From assembly GCF_001647275.1 (NCBI RefSeq), contig NZ_LRMM01000019.1:19505-83504 (forward strand): 64,000 nt of DNA, in the 5' to 3' direction. Positions 34,258 through 43,302 of the stretch are shown here, in pieces. The position numbers were made by a program, and so were the translations under genes. Under the pieces are notes generated by a model. The model was not told the origin of the DNA. It was given only the letters and a program-made list of their open reading frames with translations, and searched no databases. Numbering within the stretch: position 1 is the stretch's first letter; each line of letters starts with the position of its first letter. Source of the stretch: Rufibacter ruber. Lineage in GTDB: Bacteria; Bacteroidota; Bacteroidia; Cytophagales; Hymenobacteraceae.

Positions 34258-34296
34258 CCGTTTTCGGCCTACTTTTTGAAAAACAGGCCAGAAACG
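34258..34296. repeat. Intergenic palindrome, copy 17
   Basis: CGTTTTCGGCCTACTTTTTG faces AAAACAGGCCAGAAACG. It abuts the stop codon of the GDPD gene. Confidence 0.8.
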
Positions 34297-35171
34297 CTAA
34301 CGGCGTTCTACCAGTTCCGGGTGGTTGGTCATTACGCCATCGGCACCCATGTCATAGAGTTCTCTTATGTTTTGGGGTTTGTCTTCGGTCCAGATAAAGG
34401 TCTTGAAGCCTTGGTTGTGGAGTGACCGGATAAAGGATTTGGAGGCGAAGTAGCGGTGCACGTTGATAGAGGCGGCTTTGGAATACCTGTCAAACCCGCC
34501 AAACTTCAATTCATGGTCAATGTAGACGGGCAGAAAGGGGATTTTGCCTACTATAAGCTTGTGGGTGGGGATCACAAAGTCGGCGGCCCAGATGCGCTCC
34601 AAAATGGGGTCATGAAAGGATTGGAGCACCGTCCAATCATCGGCGCGGTGTTCCCTGATGAGCCGGAGGGTATTGTCTTCCAACCCCTGGTAGTAGTCGT
34701 CTTCGCCTTTCTTAAGCTCAATGAGCAGCTTTTTCTTGCCTTTTACCAGCTTGAGCACCTGCGCCAGGGTGGGGATACGCTCTCCAGTGAAGGAAGAATC
34801 ATGTTTGCTGCCTGCGTCAAGTTCTTTCAGCTGTGCCAGCGTGAGATTGGCAACAGCGCCAGTGCCGTTGGTGGTGCGGTCAACGGTGGCGTCATGAATA
34901 ACCACTACCTGGCCGTCTTTGCTCTGGTGCACGTCTACCTCAATAAAATCTGCTTCAGTGTCCAGCGCTTTTCTGATGGCCGCCAGCGTGTTTTCTGGGG
35001 CAAGGCCAGAGCGCCGCGGTGGGCAATGACCGCCACCTTGCGCGCCTGCTTCTTGGGGAGAGTCACCTTTTCTGATGTGTCTGGGGCACCACAGGCGCTT
35101 AAGGCCACTATTAGAAAAGACAGAACCGTCTGTGCCAGGCTGCCTGAAATCCAACTGAATCTTTCGCTCAT
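34297..35171 (-). pseudogene. Glycerophosphodiester phosphodiesterase lipoprotein, split by a one-base frameshift
   Basis: The N-terminal frame starts at ATG 35171 with a lipoprotein signal (FLIVALSAC) and reaches KVAVIAHRGA, the GDPD start motif. The other frame continues with SGLAPENTLAAIRKALD, FIEVDVHQSKDGQVVVIHD (metal-site Glu/Asp and catalytic His) and ends in YDMGADGVMTNHPEL. One added base near 35010 joins them as HRGASGLAPENT, the normal family sequence. The enzyme hydrolyses glycerophosphodiesters to glycerol-3-phosphate and alcohol. Either a sequence error or a recent mutation; no other damage is visible. The intact protein would be about 291 residues. Confidence 0.82.
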
Positions 35172-35256
35172 AACTTTGCGGGCCTACTTGTGGCACCGGC
35201 CATGAAAGATAGCATAGTTTTGGCTTCTGCCCAACGTCTGGAAGACTCTCTGTGAA

Positions 35257-35721
35257 TTAAAGAATGTTTACCTGCCTTGTGATGCTCTCTTCCAGGGAGA
35301 TAAAGGTCTCTGTACGCTCCACTCCCTCTACCGCCTGGATTTTCTCATTGAGTACTTCCCGCAGGTGAAGGGTGTCACGGCAGATGATTTTGGCAAACAT
35401 GCTCCACTGTCCGGTGGTGTAGTGCATCTCCACAATCTCCGGTACCTGGCGCATGGCGGTCACCGCCGTTTGGTATGCAGACCCTTTCTCCAGGAAAATA
35501 CCTATGAAGGCGCAGATGTCATACCCTACCGCGTTGGGGTTGATGAAGAGGTGCGAGCCTTTAATGACACCAAGGTCCTCCAGCTTCTTCATGCGCACGT
35601 GTACGGTACCGCCAGAAACCTGAAGTTCTTTGGCAATGTCTGTGTACGCTCTGGTGGCATCCAGCATCAGCATGGATAGGATTCTTCTATCTAAAATATC
35701 AATTTCGGAATTTTGAGCCAT
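35257..35721 (-). CDS. Lrp/AsnC family transcriptional regulator
   Basis: A 154-residue regulator. The N-terminal winged helix-turn-helix (about 8-58) contains DRRILSMLMLDATRAYTDIA and LQVSGGTVHVRMKKLEDLGV. The C-terminal RAM (effector-binding) domain follows with CAFIGIFLEKGSAYQTAVTA and MHYTTGQWSMFAKIICRDT. Members sense amino acids. It is divergent from the serine biosynthesis genes across a 657-bp gap, which makes control of that unit plausible but unproven. Confidence 0.93.
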   Translation of the reverse strand: MAQNSEIDILDRRILSMLMLDATRAYTDIAKELQVSGGTVHVRMKKLEDLGVIKGSHLFINPNAVGYDICAFIGIFLEKGSAYQTAVTAMRQVPEIVEMHYTTGQWSMFAKIICRDTLHLREVLNEKIQAVEGVERTETFISLEESITRQVNIL

Positions 35722-36378
35722 TCTAAAGGTCTTTTTTTAACAATTCAACAATAAAAATCAACGGTTCTTATTGAACTGCTAAGGTATAAAAAAAATCATT
35801 GTGAAATTATTAAAATTTAAAACTTTTTATTGGTTTAGTTGCAACAATATACAACAAATATTAACACATTTGCAAAAAAAAGTAAATCGGGTAAAAGCTT
35901 GTCAGGAAAGTTCCAGAAAATTGCCTCTTTTGCGCTCTTTTCCGCCTTGAAAATGAAGCCTTGGCAGGGCGAAAGCAAAACTAACCTTTGTTTTCTCTAC
36001 GTTCTCTACCAGGGTACAGGTTTTCTTAAGCTCCCCCTGCTGAACGTATGTGTAATTTGAGGTAACAGCAAGAGTAAAAAGAGGGCTGTCTCAGCAACCA
36101 TTGTTCAAGTGAGGAAGGGGAACGCTGGGGCTGTGCTTAGGTGAAACAGGTTTCGCTCCCCCGGCTTCCGCAGTTCTTGCTCAACGGGGAGCGAGGCGGC
36201 TGTTCCTGAGGGCTTTTAGAAATTTATAAGTGTTTTGGAGCAGTTTTACCAAAAACAAGCCAAAAACGCTTTTTATTTAACAATTCAGTGCCCGATATTG
36301 GGGCCTTATTTCGTTTTCCTCCTGAGAGGAGGGCTGTAGGGGCTTTTCTCCTGTAGCCAATGCCAAAAAAACATTCCA
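35722..36378. other. Divergent intergenic region between lrp/asnC-type gene and serBA
   Basis: About 657 bases. The left 170 bases are very AT-rich (promoter-like, with TTGCAACAATATACAAC and similar words). Further right are a degenerate palindrome copy (36230-36269) and a CTCCTGAGAGGAGGG...TAGGGGC hairpin type (about 36318-36350). The 73-codon ORF at 35839-36060 has no recognisable features. Confidence 0.55.
36230..36269. repeat. Intergenic palindrome, copy 18 (degenerate)
   Basis: GTGTTTTGGAGCAGTTTTAC faces AAAAACAAGCCAAAAACGC. The core is eroded. It lies upstream of serBA. Confidence 0.5.
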
Positions 36379-38270
36379 ATGAGTACGCACAAGCATTTCA
36401 TCATTGACTTTGACAGCACCTTCACCAAGGTAGAAGCCCTTGACGAACTCTGTAATATCTGCATTCCAGACCCGGAGCAGCGCCAAAAGACCCTGGCCGA
36501 GATCCAGCGCATCACTGATCTGGGCATGGAGGGTGAGCTGCCGCTGGTAGATTCACTGGAGCAGCGGCTGGCCCTGCTGCACGCCAACCAGACCCATATT
36601 CACTCGTTGATCAGCCACCTGAAAGGCCAGATCTCTGAGTCCTTCAAACTGAACAAAGCCTTCTTTGAGACCTTCAAAGACGATATTTACATCATCTCCA
36701 ACGGGTTTAAGGAATTCATTGTGCCCATTGTGGCCGAGCTGGGCGTGAAGCCCGAGAATGTGTTTGCCAACTCCTTTGTATTTGATGAGGCGGGCAACAT
36801 CACGGGGTTTGACCGCAACAACGTGCTCACCCAGAACAAAGGCAAAGCCAAGCAGATCAAAAGCCTGAACCTGCCGGGTGAAGTCTACGTGATTGGCGAC
36901 GGCTACACTGACTGGGAAATAAAGGAAGCCGGCATTGCTGATAAATTCTACGCCTTCACTGAGAATGTAAGCCGTGACAGTGTGGTAGGCAAAGCAGACC
37001 ACGTCACGCCAAGTCTGGACGAGTTCCTGTACGTGAACAAACTGCCCAGTGCCCTGTCTTACCCCAAGAACCGTATCAAGGTGCTGGTGCTGGAGGGCAT
37101 ACATGAGCAGGCCATTACAATGTTCAGGCAGGAAGGCTACAATGTAGAAGTGATGGCCGGTGCCCTGGAGGAAGACGAACTGTGCGCCCAACTGCATGAC
37201 GTCTCTATTCTCTGCATCAGGTCTAAGACGCAGCTCACGGCCAAAGCCATTGCCGCTGCCCCAAGGCTGTTAGCCGTGGGCGCCTTCTGCATAGGTACCA
37301 ACCAGATTGACTTGCCCGCCTGTACTGAGCGCGGCATCATTGTGTTCAACGCACCCTACAGCAACACCCGCAGCGTGGTAGAGATGGCCATTGGCGAGAT
37401 CATTCTGCTGAGCCGCGGCATTGTGGAGAAGAGCAACCGCATGCACCAGGGCGAGTGGGACAAATCAGCTAAGGGTTCTAACGAAATACGAGGCAAGAAA
37501 CTAGGCATCATTGGCTACGGCAACATAGGCTCCCAACTCTCTGTGCTCGCTGAAGGGCTGGGCATGGAGGTCTACTTCTATGACGTGGTAGACAAGCTGG
37601 CGCTAGGCAACGCCAAAGTCTGCGCTACGCTGGATGAACTTCTGGGCCTTGCTGATATTGTGACCCTGCACGTAGACGGCCGCCCAGACAACAAAAACAT
37701 CATGGCGCCGCCGAATTTGACAAGATGAAGCCCGGCGTGCTGTTCCTGAACCTGGCCCGCGGCCACGTGGTAGACATTGACGCCCTGGCGGCCAACATCA
37801 AGAGTGGCAAGATCAGGGGCTGCGCCGTAGACGTGTTCCCGTATGAGCCCAAGAACAACCAGGAGCAATTTGAGTCTGCGTTGAGAGGCTTGCCCAACAC
37901 GCTGCTGAGCCCGCACATTGGCGGTAGCACCGAGGAGGCGCAGGAGAACATAGCGCAGTATGTGCCGTCTAAGATGATTGACTACATCAACACCGGCGGC
38001 TCTTACAACAGCGTGAACTTCCCTAACCTGCAGTTGCCGGCGCTGCGCAACGCGCACCGCCTCATTCACATTCACCGCAATGTACCGGGCATCCTGGCCA
38101 AGATCAACAACGTGTTGGCTGAGAACAACATCAACATCCTGGGCCAGTACCTGAAAACCAATGAGACCATTGGGTACGTGATCACAGACGTTGACACCAG
38201 CTACAACCGCTCCGTGACCAAAGAGCTGAAGCAGATTGCAGACACCATCAGGTCCCGCGCGCTGTACTAA
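36379..38270 (+). pseudogene. serA: Fused phosphoserine phosphatase-like HAD domain + D-3-phosphoglycerate dehydrogenase, split by a one-base frameshift
   Basis: Residues about 1-215 form a HAD phosphatase of SerB type: DFDST (D10, D12), ISNGF, a lysine in NKGKAKQIK and GDGYTDWE. Residues about 230-630 form 3-phosphoglycerate dehydrogenase: GAFCIGTNQIDL, the Rossmann loop GIIGYGNIGSQLSVLAEGLG, catalytic His in SPHIGGSTEEAQENIA, and a C-terminal ACT domain (VPGILAKINNVLAENNINIL) for serine feedback. The frame ends at TGA 37729-37731 (after PPNLTR) while a second frame continues as AAEFDKMKPGVLFLNLARG. One G added between 37704 and 37705 gives IMGAAEFDKMKPG. A serine biosynthesis gene is unlikely to be dead, so sequence error is favoured. 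Confidence 0.85.
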
Positions 38271-38390
38271 GAATTCTCTGCCATCACTGAAAGGGATCTG
38301 GTGGGCGAACGGTAAAGGCTTTACTTCATTGGTTTTCCTAGGCTGCTCACAAGATCTTTCCAAGAGGGCAGAAATATTGAAGATTATTCA

Positions 38391-38436
38391 AGCTGTTTTT
38401 CGCTGTTTTTATGAAAAAACAGCCCGAAAACAGCTT
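38391..38436. repeat. Intergenic palindrome, copy 19
   Basis: AGCTGTTTTTCGCTGTTTTT faces AAAAAACAGCCCGAAAACAG. It lies between serBA and the aminotransferase gene. Confidence 0.8.
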
Positions 38437-38485
38437 CTTACATTCCCTTAATCACTCCTTCACCCAATCACTCATTAATTAAAGA

Positions 38486-39562
38486 ATGGCACCTGTTTAC
38501 TTTACTCCCGGTCCGGCGCAGTTGTACCCCACGGTGGCGCAGCATTTACAGAATGGTTTAGACAAACAGGTGTTCTCCCTGTCGCACCGGAGTCAGGCGT
38601 TTAAGGATCTGTACAGAAAGGCAGATAAAGGGCTGCGCGCTTTGTTCAACCTGCCCCAGGGCTATGCCATCTACTTCACCGGTTCAGCCACTGAGATCTG
38701 GGAACGGAGCCTGCAAAACCTGACCGCCCAATCTTCCTTCCATCTGGTGAACGGCTCCTTCTCTAAAAAATACCTGAGCCACGCGCAATGGCTGGGCCGC
38801 CAGGCCCAAGCGGTGCAAGTGCCGTTTGGCGAAGGGTTTGACATTGACGCCCTGGCGGTACCGCAGGAGGCAGAGCTGCTGGCCATCACCCAGAATGAAA
38901 CCAGCTCGGGCGTGTGCATGCCGGTGCAGGACATTCACGCCCTGCGTACCTATTTCCCGGAGCCATTACTGAGCGTTGACATGGTGTCTGGCGCGCCCTA
39001 CGCGGCACTGGACTTTTCAAAAGTAGACATGGCGTTTTTCTCAGTGCAGAAAGGCTTTGGGTTGCCGGCCGGGCTGGGTGTGTGGCTGGTGAACGAACGC
39101 TGCCGCGAGAAAGCCGCCCAACTGGAGGGGCAGCAGTATACCGGCGGGCACTACAGCATTGCTTCTTTGCAAGAGCAGTACACGCAGTTCCAGACGCCGT
39201 GCACTCCCAATGTGCTGGGAATTTACTTACTGGCCCACGTGGTGGAAGACCTGCTGGCCAAGAGCATTGCGGTGATCAGGCAGGAAACAGAGGCCAAGGC
39301 GTTAAAGCTCTATTCGTTTCTGGAGGAGAGTGCCCTGTTCTCGCCGTTTGTGCAGAAGCCGCAACACAGGTCACCCACGGTAGTGGTAGCCAATGTAGAA
39401 GGCAGGCCTGCGGCCGAAGTCATCACTGCCTTGAAAACGCAGGGCTTGGTGGTAGGGTCTGGGTACGGGGCGTTCAAAGACCGGCAGATCAGGATTGCCA
39501 ATTTCCCGGCAGTGTCTGAGGCAGACGTTGACCAGTTGCTGATCGCGCTGAAAAAACTGTAA
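38486..39562 (+). CDS. serC: Class V aminotransferase, probable phosphoserine aminotransferase
   Basis: A 358-residue fold-type I PLP enzyme. It starts with the family motif YFTPGPAQLYPTV and SLSHRSQAFKDLYRKAD, then NLPQGYAIYFTGSATEIWE. The PLP lysine is in FFSVQKGFGLPAGLGVWL, and TPNVLGIYLLAHVVED and QIRIANFPAVSEADV follow. By family and position, 215 bp after a SerB-SerA fusion, it should convert 3-phosphohydroxypyruvate to phosphoserine, which with the fusion completes the pathway from 3-phosphoglycerate to serine. The SerC assignment over other class V enzymes rests largely on context. Confidence 0.85.
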   Translation: MAPVYFTPGPAQLYPTVAQHLQNGLDKQVFSLSHRSQAFKDLYRKADKGLRALFNLPQGYAIYFTGSATEIWERSLQNLTAQSSFHLVNGSFSKKYLSHAQWLGRQAQAVQVPFGEGFDIDALAVPQEAELLAITQNETSSGVCMPVQDIHALRTYFPEPLLSVDMVSGAPYAALDFSKVDMAFFSVQKGFGLPAGLGVWLVNERCREKAAQLEGQQYTGGHYSIASLQEQYTQFQTPCTPNVLGIYLLAHVVEDLLAKSIAVIRQETEAKALKLYSFLEESALFSPFVQKPQHRSPTVVVANVEGRPAAEVITALKTQGLVVGSGYGAFKDRQIRIANFPAVSEADVDQLLIALKKL

Positions 39563-39700
39563 TTCCTGCAGTCTTATATAGCTATGTTTTTATGTTAAGT
39601 TTTTGATAATTAGAAAGTTGTTGATGTAATTGTGTGATCATAGTTGTAAAGGGAGCGTATACAAGAGCTGTAATCTGTTCATTTAACCTCTGGTACAACT

Positions 39701-39901
39701 ATGAAAAAAACATTACTCAGCGTATTGATGGCAGCCTTTGCTTTTTCTTTTGCCCCAGACGCTATGGCGCGGGAGACAACTGCTTCAGTTGAAAAGGTAG
39801 GCTCAATCTTTGGGAAGAAGAACAAGAAACCCAAGGCGAAGAAGTCAAAGTCCGGCAAAAATATGAAGCTGCGCAAGGGCAAGAGCGTAAAGAGATATTA
39901 G
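39701..39901 (+). CDS. Small secreted lysine-rich protein
   Basis: A 66-residue protein with a clear signal peptide (MKKTLLSVLMAAFAFSFAPDAMA) and a mature part of about 43 residues, close to half Lys/Arg (GKKNKKPKAKKSKSGKN, then MKLRKGKSVKRY). The family is not recognised. A similarly basic small exported protein is encoded at 49565-49852. It could bind acidic surface polymers or nucleic acid (speculation). It has its own 138-bp upstream region. Confidence 0.65.
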   Translation: MKKTLLSVLMAAFAFSFAPDAMARETTASVEKVGSIFGKKNKKPKAKKSKSGKNMKLRKGKSVKRY

Positions 39902-40052
39902 AGCCTTTGCCAGTCAGTCTTCTGTGCTGCAGAACTCTATGAAGAGCTCACGTGTCATACCACCCGTATGCGGCTCAGAAACACCGTGGCAGAACCTTGC
40001 TCAGGCTGTTTTCGCAGATGGGCCCAACATTAAACATGCTCTTGAACAGTTC

Positions 40053-40091
40053 CTGTTTTCGGCCTGTTTTTACAAAACCAGCCCAGAAACG
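40053..40091. repeat. Intergenic palindrome, copy 20
   Basis: CTGTTTTCGGCCTGTTTTTAC pairs imperfectly with AAAACCAGCCCAGAAACG. It lies downstream of the small lysine-rich gene. Confidence 0.75.
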
Positions 40092-40126
40092 GGTGGTGCA
40101 TTTTCCAAACCTCCTATTGTACATGC

Positions 40127-40163
40127 AGAAGCCTTCTGATCTCAGAAGGCTTCTTGTTTTTAT
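40127..40163 (+). terminator. Rho-independent terminator
   Basis: The perfect 13-bp stem AGAAGCCTTCTGA-TC-TCAGAAGGCTTCT is followed by TGTTTTTAT on the plus strand. It lies just before the 3' end of the convergent lutB gene, distal to the lysine-rich gene. Confidence 0.8.
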
Positions 40164-40181
40164 AAGGTCCAGAAGTGGGGC

Positions 40182-41558
40182 TTAGCCGCGCTGCTTGCGC
40201 CACATCTCATTGAACGAGAGCGGGGCCGCCTGCAGGGGCTCCCGGCGTATGCTCCAGGAGTCATGCTGTACTTTGCGCAGCACAAAATTCTTCACCGCCG
40301 CCGGCGCGAAGTTGATCAGCCTGCGGTTTTTCATGCCATAGGTGAAGAACCGGAACGCCAGTTTCTCATTCTTGTCTACCAGGCCTGACTCTACGCTCTG
40401 CTTGCGGTTGAGCAGGAGCAGGTTGTGCAGCGGGATCTTCACGGGGCACACGCTGGTACAGGCGCCGCAGAGGGAGCTGGCGTAGCTGAGGTGCTTGTTT
40501 TCCTCAAAACCGGCCAAATGCGGGGTGATCACTGAGCCAATGGGGCCGCTATAGGTGGTTTCATAGGTGTGGCCGCCAATGTTCTTGTACACAGGGCAGA
40601 CGTTCAGGCACGCCCCGCACCTGATGCAGTTCAGCGCTTCCCGCTGCTCAGGCTGCGCCAGCAGGTTGGTGCGGCCGTTGTCCAGCAGGATCACGTACAT
40701 TTCCTCGGGGCCGTCTTTTTCTGCGGGCTGCCGCGGTCCGGTGAGTATGGTGTTGTAGATGGTCACGTTCTGGCCGGTACCGCTTGTGCTGAGCAGGGGC
40801 CAGAACAAGTCCAGGTCCAGCATGCTGGGGATCAGCTTCTCAATGCCCACAATGGCAATGTGGGTTTTGGGGAACGTGGTGGAGAGGCGGGCGTTGCCTT
40901 CGTTCTCTGTCACGGCAATACCGCCAATGTCTGCAATCATGAAATTTGCCCCGGTGATGCCCACCTCGGCCGTGGTGTATTTGTCACGCAGCAGTTGGCG
41001 GGCGGTGAGCACCAGCTGCTGGGCGTCATCTGTGAGCGGAATGTTCAGTTTTTTGTGGAACAGCTCAGCAATGTCTTTCTTGGACATGTGCATGGCGGGG
41101 GTCACAATGTGGTACGGGCGCTGCTCGGCCAGCTGCACAATGTACTCCCCCAGGTCTGTCTCAACCGTCTCAATGCCGTTCTTCTCCAGAAAATCGTTCA
41201 GGTGAATCTCCTCAGTGCTCATAGATTTGGACTTCACCACTGATTTGGCCCGCTTGCGCTTCATGATGGCGCCAATCTCTTTGAGAGCCTCCTGTGCGTT
41301 CTGCGCCCAGATCACCTTGCCGCCGCGCTTGGTGAAGTTGTTCTCAAACTCCACCAGATATTTGTCCAGGTTGTTAATGGTCTGGGTTTTGAGGAAAGAC
41401 GCCCGTTCCCGCGCCAGTTCATGGTGCTGGTACGCGTGCATCCCGTTCTGGACGGCGGCGTTGTATTTGCCTATGTTGAAGCGAATTTTCTGCCGGTGGT
41501 CCAGGTCAAACGCCTTGTTCTCTGAGTCCTGCAGAAACTGTCTTAGTTTAGTGCCCAA
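40182..41558 (-). CDS. lutB: LutB/LldF family iron-sulfur lactate utilization protein
   Basis: A 458-residue protein. The N-terminal LUD domain (about 60-290) includes SKSMSTEEIHLNDFLEKNGI and EVGITGANFMIADIGGIAVT. Two 4Fe-4S clusters follow in CIRCGACLNVCPVYKNIGG and CGACTSVCPVKIPLHNLLL. It is part of the LutABC system that oxidises L-lactate to pyruvate. lutA and lutC are not adjacent in this window, so partners must lie elsewhere or the operon is scattered. A good promoter match lies upstream. Confidence 0.92.
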   Translation of the reverse strand: MGTKLRQFLQDSENKAFDLDHRQKIRFNIGKYNAAVQNGMHAYQHHELARERASFLKTQTINNLDKYLVEFENNFTKRGGKVIWAQNAQEALKEIGAIMKRKRAKSVVKSKSMSTEEIHLNDFLEKNGIETVETDLGEYIVQLAEQRPYHIVTPAMHMSKKDIAELFHKKLNIPLTDDAQQLVLTARQLLRDKYTTAEVGITGANFMIADIGGIAVTENEGNARLSTTFPKTHIAIVGIEKLIPSMLDLDLFWPLLSTSGTGQNVTIYNTILTGPRQPAEKDGPEEMYVILLDNGRTNLLAQPEQREALNCIRCGACLNVCPVYKNIGGHTYETTYSGPIGSVITPHLAGFEENKHLSYASSLCGACTSVCPVKIPLHNLLLLNRKQSVESGLVDKNEKLAFRFFTYGMKNRRLINFAPAAVKNFVLRKVQHDSWSIRREPLQAAPLSFNEMWRKQRG

Positions 41559-41606
41559 ATTTATTTTCTGCCTGTTATGTTAGAAGAGATGTTCTTCCAA
41601 TCTTTT

Positions 41607-41636
41607 GAAAGATAAGATATTTACAAAATTAGTCAA
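41607..41636 (-). promoter_or_regulatory. Probable promoter of lutB
   Basis: On the reverse strand TTG is followed after 19 bp by TATCTTTC, one mismatch from the Bacteroidota -7 consensus TAnnTTTG. It lies about 50 bp upstream of the lutB ATG. Confidence 0.5.
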
Positions 41637-41755
41637 CCTTTTGCGTAATTCAGTAGCCAATGCCCAGATATAAACGGGTCCTGGTGAAGGCTTGGTGGCC
41701 CGTGCGCAACGCGCCAGCCCGCTCAACAGACTCTGTTTGGGTGCTGCTCCCAATG

Positions 41756-41790
41756 CGTGCCTGTTTTTCTGAAAACAGGCCAAAAACGCC
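41756..41790. repeat. Intergenic palindrome, copy 21
   Basis: CGTGCCTGTTTTTCTG faces AAAACAGGCCAAAAACG. The left arm has lost part of its outer stem. It lies between lutB (upstream side) and the stop of the thioredoxin-like gene. Confidence 0.75.
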
Positions 41791-41806
41791 GGTTCATTGA
41801 ATACGG

Positions 41807-43024
41807 TTATCTACTACTGTTTGAAGCTTTACGTAGTTCTGCAATCAGGTTTTGAGCGTCTGCGATGGCTTCGCCTTGTTGTTTGGCGAGCATGAGAGCC
41901 TCTTGGGCCACCCGCAATGCGGCCTGGTGATTGCCTGCCTTTTGGAGAAGCCGTGCCTGCAGGTAGCTGTTGTCATAGCTCTGGTGGGTTTTGGTTACCT
42001 GCTGCATAATTTGTGCTCCTACTGCCAGCGCCTCTTTGTCTTCTGAGAAATAGCTAAGGTAAATGGCCGTTTCATAGAGCGTGCGCCAATCAGTACTGGC
42101 GTACCGTTTCCCATGGGCCAATGTGGCGTTTGCGTAAGAAAGCCACTCCTGCTTGCCTCCCAGGTAATATAGCTGGGCCAGCGATGTGAGCCGCTGAATG
42201 TCTTTGAAATAGCTTCTCACAGCCTGTTGCACTTCCTGCTGTAAGGCCAAGTCCTGTGCCCGGCCAGCCGTATTGGCTGTTCTGGTAATGAATTTCTCTG
42301 CTTTTTGAAGCACTTCTTCTTGCCCAAACAAAGGGATGAACAATTGCTGGTTTGCCAGGAAGAACTGAGTAGCCGGAGACCGGAAACTTAAATCTTTGGA
42401 AAAGACGTAACGGAGATTTTCTTCTGAGGTCAGCTCCTGCGGTTTCTGCGTGGCTAGATATTCACCTACAACTTGCTCCTTGGGGCTGTCTACCTGGTGG
42501 TAAAAATACAGGGCGTTGCTGTAATGAAAGAGTAAAGCCGCTGATCTGTCTCCGGTTTCATACTTCCTTTTTAAAGAAAACAAGGCTTTCTGAGGGTTGA
42601 AGGCATTTTTGCCGTCTAAGAGGAAATCGGCGGCAGATTTGCCTGAGCCACTTTGGTGCAGGGGCTCCCCCAGTTGGTTAAAGTACATGTAGGTGGGGAA
42701 AGCAATTATGCCATATTTCTTGGCCAGAGCCGTTCCCTCAGCACCATCTTCAATGTTTATCTTATAAGAGACAAAGGTGGCGTTGTAATAGGTGTAGACC
42801 TCTTGATCAGGAAAGACTGCTTGCTCCATTTGCCTGCAGTAGCGGCACGCCGGAGTATAGGCGTATAGAAAAACCGCTTTCCGTTCAGCTCTGGCTTTCT
42901 CCAGCACTTGGGCCCATGCATTAGTTTGGAACGCAATGCCGCTCTTCTCCTGTGCTTTTACCTGAAAGCAAAGCAGGCTAAGAAGGGGGAGTGAAACAAA
43001 GGAGAAGAAAAATTTTAGATACAT
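41807..43024 (-). CDS. Exported thioredoxin-fold protein
   Basis: A 405-residue protein; the start at ATG 43024 gives a signal peptide at once (MYLKFFFSFVSLPLLSLLCF, then QVKAQ). Longer frames run into repeat DNA. The thioredoxin domain (about 25-140) has a redox motif C-R-Y-C in YAYTPACRYCRQMEQAVF, and the cis-Pro loop AFPTYMYFNQ. The remaining 250 residues are helical and TPR-like (for example YDNSYLQARLLQKAGNHQAA). A periplasmic disulfide or cytochrome maturation role is plausible. It is preceded by the M28 peptidase gene in the same orientation, separated by a hairpin and repeats. Confidence 0.82.
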   Translation of the reverse strand: MYLKFFFSFVSLPLLSLLCFQVKAQEKSGIAFQTNAWAQVLEKARAERKAVFLYAYTPACRYCRQMEQAVFPDQEVYTYYNATFVSYKINIEDGAEGTALAKKYGIIAFPTYMYFNQLGEPLHQSGSGKSAADFLLDGKNAFNPQKALFSLKRKYETGDRSAALLFHYSNALYFYHQVDSPKEQVVGEYLATQKPQELTSEENLRYVFSKDLSFRSPATQFFLANQQLFIPLFGQEEVLQKAEKFITRTANTAGRAQDLALQQEVQQAVRSYFKDIQRLTSLAQLYYLGGKQEWLSYANATLAHGKRYASTDWRTLYETAIYLSYFSEDKEALAVGAQIMQQVTKTHQSYDNSYLQARLLQKAGNHQAALRVAQEALMLAKQQGEAIADAQNLIAELRKASNSSR

Positions 43025-43151
43025 ATTGAAGATGGTATATAACTGAATCTGCCTGCTCTGAAGAAGGTAGCCCATCAACACAGCTCCCGTTAATAAGGTT
43101 CTGCCGCATACCGCAGATGGGTCTTCTGCTCGTCCAGGCACGCCTGCAAAT

Positions 43152-43183
43152 AGAAAAAGGAGAGGCAAGCCTCTCCTTTTTCT
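43152..43183 (-). terminator. Perfect hairpin with A/T-rich ends, probable terminator
   Basis: AGAAAAAGGAGAGGC-AA-GCCTCTCCTTTTTCT is a perfect 15-bp stem with T-rich 3' arms on both strands. It lies downstream of the M28 peptidase gene (reverse strand). Confidence 0.7.
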
Positions 43184-43218
43184 GGAATTCTGTAGATCCC
43201 GTATGTTTTGCTCCTCCG

Positions 43219-43295
43219 CGTGAGGGATAGCAGCGGTAAGCCCGCAGCGTAAGCGGGGGCTTGCAGCGCATAGCCATACCCGCAGGGACACGCCC
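43219..43295. repeat. GGGCGTG-type dispersed repeat, copy A (inverted)
   Basis: Read on the reverse strand it runs GGGCGTGTCCCTGCGGGT ... CTTACCGCTGCTATCCCTCACGC. The same order of blocks occurs on the plus strand at 62393-62480. About 80 bp with internal GC-rich hairpins. Confidence 0.75.
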
Positions 43296-43302
43296 AAAAA
43301 GG

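Larger units (their letters stand above)
33788..34296. other. Intergenic repeat-rich region
   Basis: About 510 bases between the convergent DUF5686 and GDPD genes. It contains palindrome copies 16 and 17 and the second AATCCGG-type cluster (34020-34135). No supported gene. Confidence 0.6.

Noticed and set aside
34297..35196. GDPD reading frame taken as one 299-residue protein from 35196
   Set aside because: Its first 60 residues match nothing, while the other frame supplies the lipoprotein signal and HRGA motif; a frameshift explains both.
35839..36060. 73-codon ORF upstream of serBA
   Set aside because: Low-complexity lysine/serine start in an AT-rich promoter region, no motif, no partner gene.
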